From Brassica napus (taxonomy: Eukaryota > Streptophyta > Magnoliopsida > Brassicales > Brassicaceae), in assembly GCF_020379485.1 (NCBI RefSeq), contig NC_063436.1:23372423-23436422 (forward strand): 64,000 nt of DNA, given 5' to 3'. The notes under the pieces were generated by a model. It searched no databases and was not told the origin of the DNA. It was given only the letters and a program-made list of their open reading frames with translations. Shown in pieces: positions 1 to 11,559 of the stretch; positions within the stretch are counted from its first letter, which is position 1, and each line of letters begins with the position of its first letter. The position numbers and the translations under genes are program-made.

Positions 1-1
1 C

Positions 2-2414
2 AAATGTCATGTCCTTGAAGATTTGCTAATAGAGTACCATGATGCTACACAAACTTTTACTGGGGAGGTGCCTTCCTTACAAAGCTTATCCGTTATATGT
101 TCACCAAGCCAATATTTTTGCTTGAATACTCCGTCTTTGAAGCACTTGAAGATTGAAGCGTGTTTGATGAAATTGTGCAACATTCAAAAGATGCCTCACA
201 TTGTAACAGCTGATCTTAAGATCTTAATACAAACCGATCTGCTGGACCTTCCGGGGTCTCTCACATCTGTCAAACATCTCTCTTTATGCTTGATTGCTCC
301 TAAAGGACAGGTACCACAATAGTATTTTTGTCATTTTTATATCCAATATTTTTTCATATATCAATACTATTAAAAGGGAAGGAGTCCTAAAAAATCTACT
401 TAAAACAAGTCATAGTTGGACCATTTCATTTAACTAGAATTCCTATTATTTCTCATACTACTAACTTAATTATTCTTCATTGGCAAATTAGTCATAAAAA
501 ATGGTACTAACCTAATTCTCTACGTATACATTTACTATATACGCATTATTCCATCATAATTATTTTGTGCTATTATTAAATAATGTTCACCCTATATTGT
601 ATTTATGGTTACTTGTAATTTATTTAATAGTTAATACCTTCGGAGACTATAAACAAAATACAATATCTACGGTAAAAAATTGCATCATTTACAGAAATCA
701 ATCATTATTTTATACCAACTTTATTAACTAAATTGATTTCATTAACCCATGTAATATATATGAACACTTCAACATTATCATGATGTTTGTAACTTAATAT
801 TCTATGTTGGCTGTATTATTTAATACCAAACCAGTTCCTATACGAATCCATAGTATGATTATGGTCTACATAAAACGGGTTCAATCTTTCCATCTGCTGT
901 ATTTTCAAAAAATTGTTATTTATTTTCTGTTATGTTAGATATTTAGGCTAACCAATTATAATTCGGTTAGTGATAACTTCTAATAACTTTGAAAACACTT
1001 TGTTATTTATTAACACTATATCAATACTTTAAAATAGGTTAGCAGTAGAATTGTGTTTCAGAACAAAATCTACTTGTTTAAAAACATAATATTATTTTGA
1101 AAATAGTTTTGATACTAGGGGTGGGCGTTCGAGTACCCGTTCGGGTTCGGATCGGGTATTTCGGGTTTTCGGGTATTTCGGTATAGAGGTGTAGGACCCG
1201 TTCGGGTAATTCTATACTTCGGGTCGGGTTCGGGTATTTTTAGTTCGGTTTTGGTTATTTCGGATCGGGTTCGGATATTTAGATTTTGAAAAAAATTTAA
1301 ATTTTTCATTTTTTAAATTTCTTGTATTTAAGAATATAAATTTTACTTAATTTTTTTTTTATTTTTAATAGATTAAATGGTTAATAGATTTGGACATAAC
1401 ATTTTAAAACTAAAAATGCATTAATTTAGTTATTGTTTTAAAATTTTGGATCTAACTTTTTGTTAATTTTTTAAATAAAAAAAACTTGACATGCTTTTTA
1501 AGTGAGTACGAAATCATTTTTTCCGTAATTGCATGTATATCATATGAACTTAAAGTATGTGTAGTATTAATATAAATATTTTATATAAAATAAGAGATGT
1601 AAACTAGAAATATAAGGTTAATTATACATATGTTCGGTTATCTTCGGATATCCATTCGGGTTCGGATATTATCCATTCGGGTTCGGGTATCCAATCTCTC
1701 CTAATTCAATACCCGTTCGGGTATTTTGCTACTTCGGTTCGAATTTCGGTTCGGGTTTTTCGGATCGGGTTCGGGTGCCACTTCGGATATCGGGTAAAGT
1801 GCCCACCCCTATTTGATACTATGTGTTATATTAAACACTGATATATATATATATATATTTGAATTAAATAATTATATACATAAATTATACTTTTGGTTAA
1901 CTAAATTATTTATCAACCAAATAAAAATATTCGGGTAATTAAAGTTTTCGTGTTATCCGGTTTATAAATAGTAGTTTTAGGATATTTGGTTATTTAAAAA
2001 TTGAATGCAATTAATATTTTTAAATATATAATTTTTATTTAAAAATTCAGGTACTCATTTGGTTCTCGATTCAGTTTCAATTTTTCAGTCATAGATATAC
2101 GATTTGCAATTCAGTTCAGTTTTGGTTTATCAGTTTGGTACGGTTTGATCCGTGATTTTGGATAAATGTGCTAAAACTTATACACTATTTTATATAAAAA
2201 TTCGTTTAAAATATATTTAATTACAAAAATAAATCCGCGCTTTCCAAGCGCGGATCAAGATCTAGTATGAGATTATACTTGGAAATGGCAGGTTCCGCAC
2301 GAACCAACTGAGATCTTTCACCAGCTTCATCATCTATGTTTTTGGACATGTTATCGAGACTGGCCGAGTTATCTCAAGTGGATCATAAAAGCTTCCCCGA
2401 AACCACTTAGCTAA
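2..2414 (+). CDS. F-box/FBD/LRR-type protein, 3' part (two exons seen, 5' end outside window)
   Basis: The reading frame is open from base 2 to 310 and continues in phase 0 into 2292-2414 after removal of a GT-AG intron (donor 311-312, acceptor 2290-2291). The protein has the leucine-rich spacing of plant F-box/FBD/LRR proteins: 'LPGSLTSVKHLSLCL' at the end of exon 1 and 'IFHQLHHLCFW' plus 'YLKWIIKASPKPLS' in exon 2. In this family the F-box would lie upstream, outside the window, and would dock to SKP1 in an SCF ubiquitin ligase. The stop at 2412-2414 comes right after 'SPKPLS', where family members normally continue with LRR and the FBD domain, so the protein looks C-terminally truncated and may be a pseudogene. 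The intron is filled almost entirely by a Helitron. The family call rests on motif spacing alone. Confidence 0.6.
361..2265 (+). mobile_element. Non-autonomous Helitron inside the F-box gene intron
   Basis: The 5' end is TCAATACTATTAAAAGGGAA, preceded by A at 360. The 3' end is a GC-rich hairpin (CCGCGC, short loop, GCGCGG at about 2235-2253) followed about 10 bases later by CTAG at 2262-2265 and a T at 2266. TC...CTRR termini, a subterminal hairpin and insertion into an AT dinucleotide without target duplication are the Helitron hallmarks. No Rep/helicase coding sequence is present. The element shares its 5' segment ('ctaaaaa-tctacttaaa' then 'ggaccatttca') with the Helitron at 59242-59755. 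It contains a nested hAT MITE. Confidence 0.8.
1116..1811. mobile_element. hAT-type MITE with perfect 8-bp target duplication
   Basis: The terminal inverted repeat TAGGGGTGGGC at 1116-1126 is matched by GCCCACCCCTA at 1801-1811. The element is flanked by the direct repeat TTTGATAC at 1108-1115 and 1812-1819. An 8-bp duplication with TAGGGGTG termini is characteristic of plant hAT elements. The subterminal regions are dense in CGGGTTCGG/CGGGTATTT-type repeats in opposite orientations, as transposase-binding arrays often are. No transposase is encoded. The short open frames here are repeat shadows. Confidence 0.85.
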
Positions 2415-3608
2415 CAAGAAGAAAATTACCTTTAGAATATAATGTGATTCTGATCCATGCTTTCAAAACAAATCACAAAATTATTCTCTTTATAATTACC
2501 TTTAGAATATATATATGTAGACCAGTTTTATTTTTATACCTTTCTAGCAGTAAATACATTTAGTTTTGTTTGAGTTACAACTGTTAGATATTAAAAATGT
2601 AATAGGCACACTTTGTTAAATTCTTATAACTTATATGATTGTGATTGATACTGATAGGAGCAATTTTACAAAGAGTTCTCACGAGAGTTTTCAAAATATT
2701 ATAAACAATAAATAAAATTTAATGAGAGTATTTTAAGATCATAGTTTTCATAATGAAAATCTTTGAGATATAGTTATCACGATTTGAAATACTTCTAACA
2801 ATAAAATATAAATACATTTTTATACATACTTAAACTTTTTAAATTAAAAACCTCTACTAGAATTATTCTTATGCACTTCCCAACTAATCAACCTTTAGTT
2901 TATTTATTTTCTAAAAATATATCACAATATACATAATCTTACGAATATTATATATATATAGTACAACAAACCAAAATAAAAGAAATTACTGATCTAGTTT
3001 TTTTTTGCTATTCTAGTTTAGTTATTAAAAGCGGAAAAGGTATAGTTCAATTTGGAAATATATATGCTTGAAAATTAAAAAGCACATGTTTAACTGAGAT
3101 AAAAACCTAATATTATGTAAAATTAAATTTTATTTCAAATTTATTAATTAAAAAATAAATAAAACTTATAAATAAAACCAAAAAATATGAACTTTTTTTT
3201 GTAAACTAAAAAATTATCAGTTTTTATATTTAATTATTCTATAATATCTATTACATCCATGCGGGAAAGTCGAGTGATAAAAACGCATATAAATATGCAT
3301 TCATCAACAACTCACTCTCACGCTCTCAATTTCAAGAGTCCTCCAAGATTGGCTCTATCCCGAGTCCTCCAAGCTAACGGGCTTATATCGTTATCTAGTT
3401 TTTTTACCAAGACTTTGGTATACGATTAGATTTTTGATTGTTTGTGGTTTTAAAAATAGATTTTTGATCTTTTGGTTTATGGTTTAAAATTTCTGAAGTA
3501 GATTTTAGATTTTAAAAACTTGAATGATAATTTTGTCTTTCTTTTAGTTCTATCAATAATTATTTTGTAAATGTTTATATTTTAACTTCTATTTTGAATT
3601 ATTATCTA
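2415..3608. other. Intergenic AT-rich stretch
   Basis: I see no coding signal, RNA gene or clear transposon terminus here. A slightly richer patch near 3300-3390 reads like untranslated or promoter sequence (CT-rich, with a repeated 'gagtcctccaag') but leads into no reading frame. Confidence 0.4.
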
Positions 3609-5893
3609 CTAGATATTTGCCCGCGCAAATGCGCGGGTGACTAATTCCTTTCTATATATGTTGCAAAATAAAATAAATGCTTTTTATTAGAAGAGAAAAC
3701 AATTACATTTACATATGCAGTCAAAGGCTAAAGTGTTACATGCACTAAATCAATTTTAGTTAACTGTTATTTTGAAATTATATATTGACAAACAAAATAA
3801 TTGACTTTAATAACAAAAAGATACACGTAACTAAAGAAACTAAAAAACTAATCCAAATAGCTTTAAAATCTTATTAGTTATACAATTAACACATTTTATT
3901 TGATAGATTATTACTTTCCTCTTGTTAATCTAATATTTATCCGTCTTAAACAACTATTTTCCTTTTGAATGCTACTATCTTCATCTGCAGATAAATCTGC
4001 AAATCTAATAACAAAAAAAATATATTTAAGAAAATCACATGTATCTTAGCACTATATAACAGAAAAGTGCATGAATGTAAATCGATTAATAGTTTTTTCA
4101 AAAAAAAAAAGTAAATTGATTAACAGTACTATAACATGTAAAATGACGTCAACATATAAGACAAAAGAGTGATAATTTGCATAATAGTTATTATGATTAA
4201 CTAAAAGAGTTTTATTAACAATTGACATTAATCTAGTTACCTATGTCATTTTCACGTTATTCAGTGGTAAAGTGGTAAGCAGATGACCTAGCCTTTCTTT
4301 TGCCCTATAATAAACATAATAACCAAAACTTCTCTCTGAATAAAATTCAACTCAAAAAGATTGAAAGTTTTCTGAAAGAAAATATCAAAATAATCACGTC
4401 GGTTGTCTATTTTTTCTTCCTAAGAATAAGCTATTGAGCAAAAAAAAAACAGATTTGTAAGTAAATAATCTCTTTTTTGTTAGTCAAAGAAAAAAAGTAA
4501 TAATCTACTTTTAAATCATTTATATAACAGAGTCTGTAAAAACTTATTATTACCTCAGCTGTTGTTGACAATGCTTTGATTTATATTCGTTTTTTTGAAG
4601 AACTAAGCTGGGAAAATTCAATTGACATCTTCACTGTGAATCATGCAAAAAAGAGTAATTATAAAAGTGTATCAGTTTTCTGAACTTAAAGTGTGTGTAC
4701 CTTTTCATCAAAGTGTATGTACCTTTTCATCCATTAGGATAGCTTTCATCCCGAGAAAAACTTCAAGTTTATGTTTGGGATAGTAGTCCCAGATCTGAGA
4801 GAGCGCACTCTGATTTTCCATTTTTTTAGATGAATTGAATGGCATCTTCAACCTGAGTTCTGCACAAAGAGAGAAGGATTATTTATTAGAGAAGAAGAGA
4901 ATAATTATTCTAAGAAAATTGATAGAAAACAAAACATAAACCTGCAGCAGAGGTTTTAGAATTGACGATAGTGAAAAGAGAGAGAGATGAAACGATGGTG
5001 AAAAAAGAGAGATGAATTGATGGCAAAAAAGAGAAAGAAAATAATATATAAACTAACTTTGTTCAAGAAAAAATAATATGTAAACTAACTTCATGGTTGA
5101 TCGTGTGATGATGGTGGTAAGTTGAGAATAATTAGGAAATTACTTTGTGTGATAAAAACGTGGATAGTTATCCATGTTTTTCTCTTTTTATTATTAAATT
5201 AATTTATAGCAAATATATATAAGATTTTATAAAATATAATTGACAAAAACTCGTAGAAAAATTGATATCAAAATTCATATTAATAAGCGTAGAAAAGGTA
5301 TTAATAATAATTGATTACGGTGCACATGGGTGAAAGTAGTTCTTCGTAAAAACGTGACATATATTATCGTTGCAGGAAAACTAAGATCCATAACAATGGA
5401 ACTCTTACTTTTTTTTTTATTATGTGCCGTAGACACGATGCAAGAATGCAATGATTTTTTGTTTTATGTAAAGCTTTGCCCTGAGCACAATTTAGAGAAA
5501 CACTAACCTTGAATTCTTAATCGTAAATTGTCAAAATTTAAAGTCTTACCTTTGAAGATACGATACTTGTGTCACAGATACAATATATAGAAGAAGAAAG
5601 TAGATTAATTTATGTAGGAGAAAATAAAATAGTTCAAAAAATATAAGTTAACGTGAGTTTTTTAAAAACAAATAGAAATATATAGGTAGTTGAAGATTTA
5701 CATTGCAGAGAAGTAGGAGAAAAGAAAATTTAGTTTTAATAAAACTTGGCGTGTGAGAGAAAAATTCAATTGTTTTGTTTTATTGTTTTTGAAAACTTTT
5801 CCACATATCAATTGTTTTTTAAATTTGTATCTAAAACTTTTCCACATGGCAATATCTGATTCGTCAGGTGACTTGCGCTTTAGTATATAAGGA
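3609..5893 (-). mobile_element. Non-autonomous Helitron, minus strand
   Basis: The minus-strand 3' end is at 3609. CTAG at 3609-3612 is preceded (reading minus) by a perfect 7-bp hairpin, CCCGCGC-AAAT-GCGCGGG, at 3620-3637, and the base beyond is T on the minus strand. The matching 5' end lies near 5893 (minus: TCCTTATATACTAAAGCGCA). It is about 45 bases of near-identical sequence to the 5' end of the neighbouring Helitron at 5955-7173. The base outside the TC is T rather than the expected A, so the exact 5' edge may be eroded. No coding sequence is recognised inside. Confidence 0.65.
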
Positions 5894-5954
5894 ATGAAAG
5901 TTACTAAAAGAAATTGATATTGTTCTTGATATATTTCCTCTAATTTAGGGACTA

Positions 5955-7173
5955 CTAGTGTTACCCCCATGCTATGCATGGGTTAATTTGCTGTTTTAAA
6001 AATTATTTGATCGCTGACATAATTGTAATTAAAATAAATATTACTTTAAAATATTATATGAACAGTGGCACATAATTTTAGAAGTAACTGCACGGAAACA
6101 AAGAGATTGAAGGGGTAAAAAATTAGCATATTAATATAAAATGATACATGTTTGTAGTTTAAATATTTATTATTCAATAAGAGATCACCGACATTTTATG
6201 TTAATTTACCTAACATATATTTTTATAAAGCAAACATTTGAACATAATTAACCCGTAATATTTATTTTAATAGTTTGTTGAATTTATAAAATTAAAATTA
6301 CAACATTTCTTTGATTTTTACTGAGCTACAATGAATTGTCCAGCAATAAATGATTAAATTCCAGCTACAATAAATATTAATTAAAGTAAATTCACCTTTG
6401 TATTCCGAAAAGAAAAAGCTCCATGATACGTCCGTTGTAGTTTTATGGTCGAACTCAATTGAAGTGGTGATTGCTGAAAAGTAATTGATTCAACAAAAGA
6501 AACATTAATTAAGCAACAATATTAAGGAGTAAAAAATAGGTAAAACCTTTTCTGTCATGCCAAAACCTGATGCTTCCATTTGTCCCCTTTGACTGACTGA
6601 AAATTCGCTGCGTGTGAGTGTAGTCATGGCTTTCCACGAAATTTTTTTTTATTATGCTCCTTCACATCTCTCAAAACTATTGCTTCAAGAGTCTGTAAAT
6701 CATTAGATTGAGAAAGTTTCTAAGTTATTGTAATAGTCAAAAATAGAATCTCTTCAAAATCAATGTACACGTATCTTGCCATAATTCCACTGTATCGATC
6801 TAAAATCTTGTCGATAATGGATTTCTAGATATTAATCCATGTGATAAATAATAAAAGCTTTGAATTGCTGCAAAAAAAAAGATCATGAACCCTAACCGTA
6901 GATATGAAAATGGATAATGGAGATTGATAAAAATAAGGGAAAAGAAAGCACAAAGTAAATCATTAGATCAGAGTTTATATAGGCAAAATAAACAGTTTGA
7001 AGTCATGATCATTTAACTATAAACGTGGATGTGATATTTTGAGAAAAAATAGGATAAAGTTGCTGAAAATTAGGGGTTGATGAGAAATTTATTTTAATCA
7101 ATTTTTTCTTAAAACATTTTCCACATGTCAAATTCTGATTTGTTAGGTGACTTGTGCTTTAGTATATAAGGGA
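5955..7173 (-). mobile_element. Non-autonomous Helitron, minus strand
   Basis: The minus-strand 3' CTAG at 5955-5958 has the hairpin CCCATGC-TAT-GCATGGG at 5966-5982 just inside and T just outside. The 5' end, read on the minus strand, is TCCCTTATATACTAAAGCAC starting at 7173, with A outside. It is the same 5' family as the element at 3609-5893, in the same orientation, but with a different 3' hairpin. No gene is recognised inside. Confidence 0.75.
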
Positions 7174-7668
7174 TTAGGAAACATGTATTTTATTCATAGC
7201 TGCATAATATATTTCTTTTTTCTTTCCATAAATCTAGATGTATATATATTCAACTCAACATTCAACAGATTGATTGAAAATTACTAATACTAGGGTAAAC
7301 CCGCCCTACGGGCGGGCGAGTAAATAAATTAATAATACAATTTTTAAAAATATTAATTTATTTTTAACTTAAAGTAGCATTGACTTTTATAACTTTTTAC
7401 AACAATTTTAACTATTTATTTTACTCAGTGACAAAAAAAAACTATTTATTTTACTATTCATTTTAGAAATTATATTATTTTCTAACTAATAAAATTTTAA
7501 AAAGTTAGTATTTACTTTCTATTTAGTGGTTTGCTTAGTTTAACTATATCAATAAAGAACAAACTTTTTAAAAAATTACAGACTATTGGACTAAGTAAAT
7601 GAAGTTATTTTTTTCTCAGAACCGTGTTTGATGTGTATTCAAAAAGGTATTTACCTTAGACTCTTGAA

Positions 7669-8451
7669 TCTGTACTATTATTTGCGAAGTAAATTTTTGC
7701 AACGGAGCTCTCACATTAAAAGTTAAAGCGGTTAATAGCTATACTACCCTTAATGAATTTGTATATAATTAACTATATAATCAAAAACGAATTTTTATTT
7801 ATAATATTAATTTTTTTTTCAAAAAGATAAATTTTACATTGTGTTGTTATCTTAAAACATATTTTATATAATCAAAAACGAATTTTTATTTATAATATTA
7901 ATTTTCTTTTCAAAAAGATAATTTTTACATTGTGTTGTTATCTTAAAACATATTTTTCAGTTATAAAATTTAAAATAAGATATAAAACTATTTATAATAA
8001 TTAAGCAGTTAAAGTCATTGTCACCTTTAATGAATTTTATATGTAATTAATTATATAACTACAAACGAATTTTTACTAATAATATTAATTTTCTTAAATA
8101 AGCTAATTCTTATATATTGTGTTGTTATCTTAAAATTTATTTTCAATTATAAAATTTAGAAAATAACAAATAAAAAATTTATAATTAAACATTAATCAAC
8201 TAAATTTGTATAAATATATTTACTTAAATATTTTTAATATGTGAATGTTTTCTTTTACAATTTCAGCATAATAATAAACATATATATTTTAGTTCAATTT
8301 ACGTTATATATTTATATATATATAATTTGATGTTTGATTTTTTTAAAACAAAAATAATAAGTTATCATGCTGATTTTTGAATTAATAAAATATAAACTAA
8401 TATATATATGTGTAAAACGATTATGCCCGCAAGTGCGGACAAAACATCTAG
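7669..8451 (+). mobile_element. Small Helitron nested in the larger minus-strand one
   Basis: The 5' end is TCTGTACTATTATTTGCGAA after A at 7668. The 3' end is CTAG at 8448-8451 followed by T, with the hairpin CCGCA-AG-TGCGG at about 8427-8438 inside. The interior is strongly AT-rich and contains two and a half copies of a roughly 91-bp tandem repeat. Confidence 0.7.
7776..7957. repeat. Tandem duplication of a 91-bp unit (plus a degenerate third copy)
   Basis: Unit 1 (7776-7866) and unit 2 (7867-7957) both run from 'tataatcaaaaacgaattt' to 'cttaaaacatatttt' with only a few differences. A more diverged third copy sits at about 8053-8140 after a spacer. The array lies wholly inside the nested Helitron. 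Confidence 0.85.
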
Positions 8452-9439
8452 TATATATAGAATTTTTGGGGCTCCAAATTTCTGAAAGTTTAGCCTCTCG
8501 TAGTGATTTAGACTTGAGGTTTCTCAACCCTCATAGTTAGTGACCTGTGTTCGAATCTTTGATTGTATATATATTTTGGAATATAATCTTTTATAGAAAG
8601 AAAAAGGAAACCAATAAGAAAAAGCTGAATGGCAAATCAAAAACGAATCAGGTCAAGTTTTATGGGTTAAAATAACATTTTTTCTGGAAGTTTTCTAAAA
8701 ACACTATAAATCAAAAATCTTAATTTGAATTAGATATATTTCTAATCATTGTATCGCCTTTCAAAGAACTTTTGATACATTACACTACCTCGTTTTTTTC
8801 TCCATGCCACCACCCTCTTCGTTTATACACTGGTACTTTTTCCTCTTCTCTTTTGTTGATATAGTATGTTATGGTTTTGTTTTCATGATTTATATCCTAT
8901 CAAAACTATATTAATTACATATTTACTTGTTATATGAAAGGCCCCATATTTTAAAATTGCCTTAGGCCTCTAGATAGCCTCGCACGGCACTGTTTCCTCT
9001 CTTAGTTATATATTTCTTTCATAAATTGAATTGTTTTTTGAGAGGCAATCCTGGGCAAGCACTTTGCTTCAGACACAATGATGATCGAGATACAAAGACT
9101 CATGTTCAGTTCAAGTTTAGTAGACAAACTAAGTCACTTCTGTATTTCTGTCTGTTTTTTGATATTCTAGTCTTTGATATTTTTTTTTCCTACAATTACT
9201 TCTAATCTAAGAAACTGTGTAATGTATTGTCTTCTATTATCTTAATGTACTTTCTACCTATGAAACTGTTCAATCTAGTTCTCTGTTTTTATTCAGTATA
9301 ATAATGCTCTGTTTTTTCAATCATCTTTTTTTTTGTTATTGCTCATACTTACAACATTTCTATTCATTAACATAACAATTTCATGACAAAATTCATGTTG
9401 TTATGAAGATATTAAGATAATGATCAAATGCATATAGGA

Positions 9440-10620
9440 TAAAATGATATCACCACTTCGGTTTGGTGGGGAAGGAAGCATCTTATTGATTCCACAGACA
9501 CCCCTGGTTTCCCAGTGTTCATCCTGATGTAACCTTTCTCCCCACCCTCCATGTTGGTCCCCAAGAATTTTTCACAATGATATAATCTGAACCCTTGCTT
9601 GATCCATACCCAACTGCAGTAACACCATGGTCCAAATCGACCCCACACTGCCCATCAAAGACATTTTTCACATACCAAAACACAATAATTCAAACATCAA
9701 GAAGATTATTCATTTTCCATGGATTTAATAATGTACTTACACCGCTGGAAGTCTCTAGCAGAAGCATCAATAGCGACACTGAGAGATTGATGAGCCAATG
9801 CCTTCAAGAGATTTTTCTCATCATTTCTACGTGCATCTTGGTGCCCGCTGATAGTTACCATTTCAGATTCATCTGGTTTAAAAACAAAGAGAATTAGTAC
9901 GACCAATTTATTCCTTTTTTGCAGTTACACAAAAACCTTTTGCATTTAGAAAGTTCCTTCTTCCATAGAGTAAGGATAATCCTCTTCCTTGCGAATACGT
10001 TATTCACCACGTACTCAAAAGCATAATCCATGAAACCACTGTTGCAGCCATTGTTGTAAGTTGTGTCACAGACTACAATCTATGAGTTATGGTTCAGACA
10101 ATGCTGTCAAGTTTGCGGTCACAATCTTGTTTACACCTTCCACTGCAGCAACTGTCCAAAAACGCCCAATAACTTCCTGCATAACAATTCAAAAAAAAAA
10201 TCTAAATAAAAAATTAAAGCTATAACACATCAGAGTCCAAGATTTTTGCTTACCGCAAGAGCCTTGGTTCATGACATAGTGCACGGCTCCTTTCGTTCTC
10301 CACTCAACAGATTTAGGCAAAGCCTCACATCAAAGTCCTTATAAGCGAACTCTTGCTCTTTCTACATCAGTCTTGAGCCCCAAACTCAATAATCTCTTCT
10401 TAATGATGATCGGAACACTCCGTAACCTCTCCTTCGTGGCTCAAATCTGAAAACTCGTTGAGACCAAGCCATTAGCTTTTCACTTTCTTGTTAGTCTTAA
10501 TGCAACTGAATCTGTTACTGACGCTTGGTCACATCCCAAGCCACTCTCATAAATCTAAACCTCGAATTCGCTTCTCCAAAGGTCCTGGTTTTATCAACCG
10601 AGTCTTGATACAGACATATA
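9440..10620 (-). pseudogene. Papain-like cysteine protease pseudogene (XCP-like)
   Basis: Translating the minus strand gives scattered blocks of a C1A protease related to the xylem cysteine peptidases: 'GLNEFSDLSHE' (about 10450-10470), the active-site region split by an intron at about 10183-10255, 'TVAAVEGVNKIVTANLTALS', 'DYAFEYVV', '[13 protein letters not shown]', '[17 protein letters not shown]' and '[20 protein letters not shown]'. The order matches the family from propeptide to C terminus. The catalytic cysteine of the GSCWAF motif is replaced by tyrosine (TAT at the TGT position), a TAA stop sits just before 'WLGLNEFSDLSH', and several frameshifts are present, so it cannot make active enzyme. 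It retains introns, so it was copied from DNA. It lies inside a Helitron, which is the likely vehicle. Confidence 0.8.
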
Positions 10621-10816
10621 TAACCAAGCCTTCAAATCACAGAAAATGAAATTTTTTTTTTTTTGACATCTCACAGAAAATGAATTAACTTTGGTGTTTT
10701 CACAGTTGAGAAGATGATGTTCAAAGGAAGAAAGCTAGCCTTTTTATAGCATTTTCAATCAGAAATTTAGATCCTTTATACCTGAACACCCCCGATCAGG
10801 TCTTCCTCCGTCAATA

Positions 10817-11089
10817 TCATCGTTCAGATCGTGTACCTTTTGACGGCAACAGGAGCCGCATGGGGGAATCGTAATCAGATCTTCTCTTCTTCGTGTTGGA
10901 ATTTCCAGATTCAACTTTTATCGGAGAAGATTTCTTGAGTTGATCACATAGCTTGTTGATGTTTCCTTCGATCCATCCATGGAGACGAAGGCGGGTGAAG
11001 TTGAGACCACGGACCAGTGTCGCAGAACCAAAAAGAAAAAATACAGCTTGTATATAGAATAGAGGAGAAGCTGAAGCGTGAGTGATCAC
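10817..11089 (-). CDS. Unrecognised open frame, possibly a captured fragment
   Basis: This is a 90-codon open frame just inside the 5' end of the large Helitron, upstream of the protease pseudogene on the same strand. The middle reads 'LRLHGWIEGNINKLCDQL' and the end is basic and serine-rich ('NTKKRRSDYDSP'). I do not recognise the family, and no splice context or promoter supports it. It could be a captured exon or chance coding. Confidence 0.25.
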   Translation of the reverse strand: MITHASASPLFYIQAVFFLFGSATLVRGLNFTRLRLHGWIEGNINKLCDQLKKSSPIKVESGNSNTKKRRSDYDSPMRLLLPSKGTRSER

Positions 11090-11300
11090 AGAGACAGATG
11101 ATTAATTAAAGGAGGAGGGAGGAAATAAGTCGTAAATAGGAGTGTAAAAGTCGTGCACGATATACAAAAATGGAGAAGATGACTTGCTGGCGTTGTGTGG
11201 ATGATGACGTGGATCATTAAAATGATATGATTGGTTGATTTAATTGGCTGACGTGGATAGGCTCAATGGAGCTCATATATCCCTTTTAATATAGTATAGA

Positions 11301-11559
11301 TTTACTTGGAACAAAAATATATAAAGTCATGATCAACCTTCACCGATGAAGCCGTGTGTGATTAGAAGTGGACCACAACATCTTCATCTTTCAATTTATG
11401 CGATAATGAAGTACACAAACTCAAATATTTAATAAATCAAAGAATAATAATCCATTAGAGAAAGCCGCCACAATGGCAAATGGAAAATAACCAAAATATC
11501 ATTATCCTCACTGAGTACTCATCCTCACTAGTCATTATTTTTTTTATTTTTCTATAAAC
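11301..11559. other. 3' flank of the metalloproteinase gene
   Basis: This is AT-rich sequence between the Helitron 5' end and the metalloproteinase stop codon, presumably containing its 3' UTR. No other feature is seen. Confidence 0.5.

Larger units (their letters stand above)
7290..11300 (-). mobile_element. Large Helitron (about 4 kb) carrying a captured cysteine-protease copy
   Basis: The minus-strand 3' end is CTAG at 7290-7293, with the hairpin CCCGCCC-TAC-GGGCGGG just inside (about 7301-7317) and T outside. The minus-strand 5' end is TCTATACTATATTAAAAGGG starting at 11300, with A outside. Between them lie a nested plus-strand Helitron (7669-8451), a degenerate papain-like protease gene (about 9440-10620) and an unrecognised open stretch (10817-11089). 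The pairing of these two ends is an inference: they are the nearest compatible minus-strand termini. The size and captured gene fit the known behaviour of plant Helitrons. Confidence 0.55.

Noticed and set aside
1115..1309. 64-codon minus-strand open frame
   Set aside because: It is a translation of the GGTTCGG/CGGGTA repeats of the hAT MITE and has no independent coding signal.
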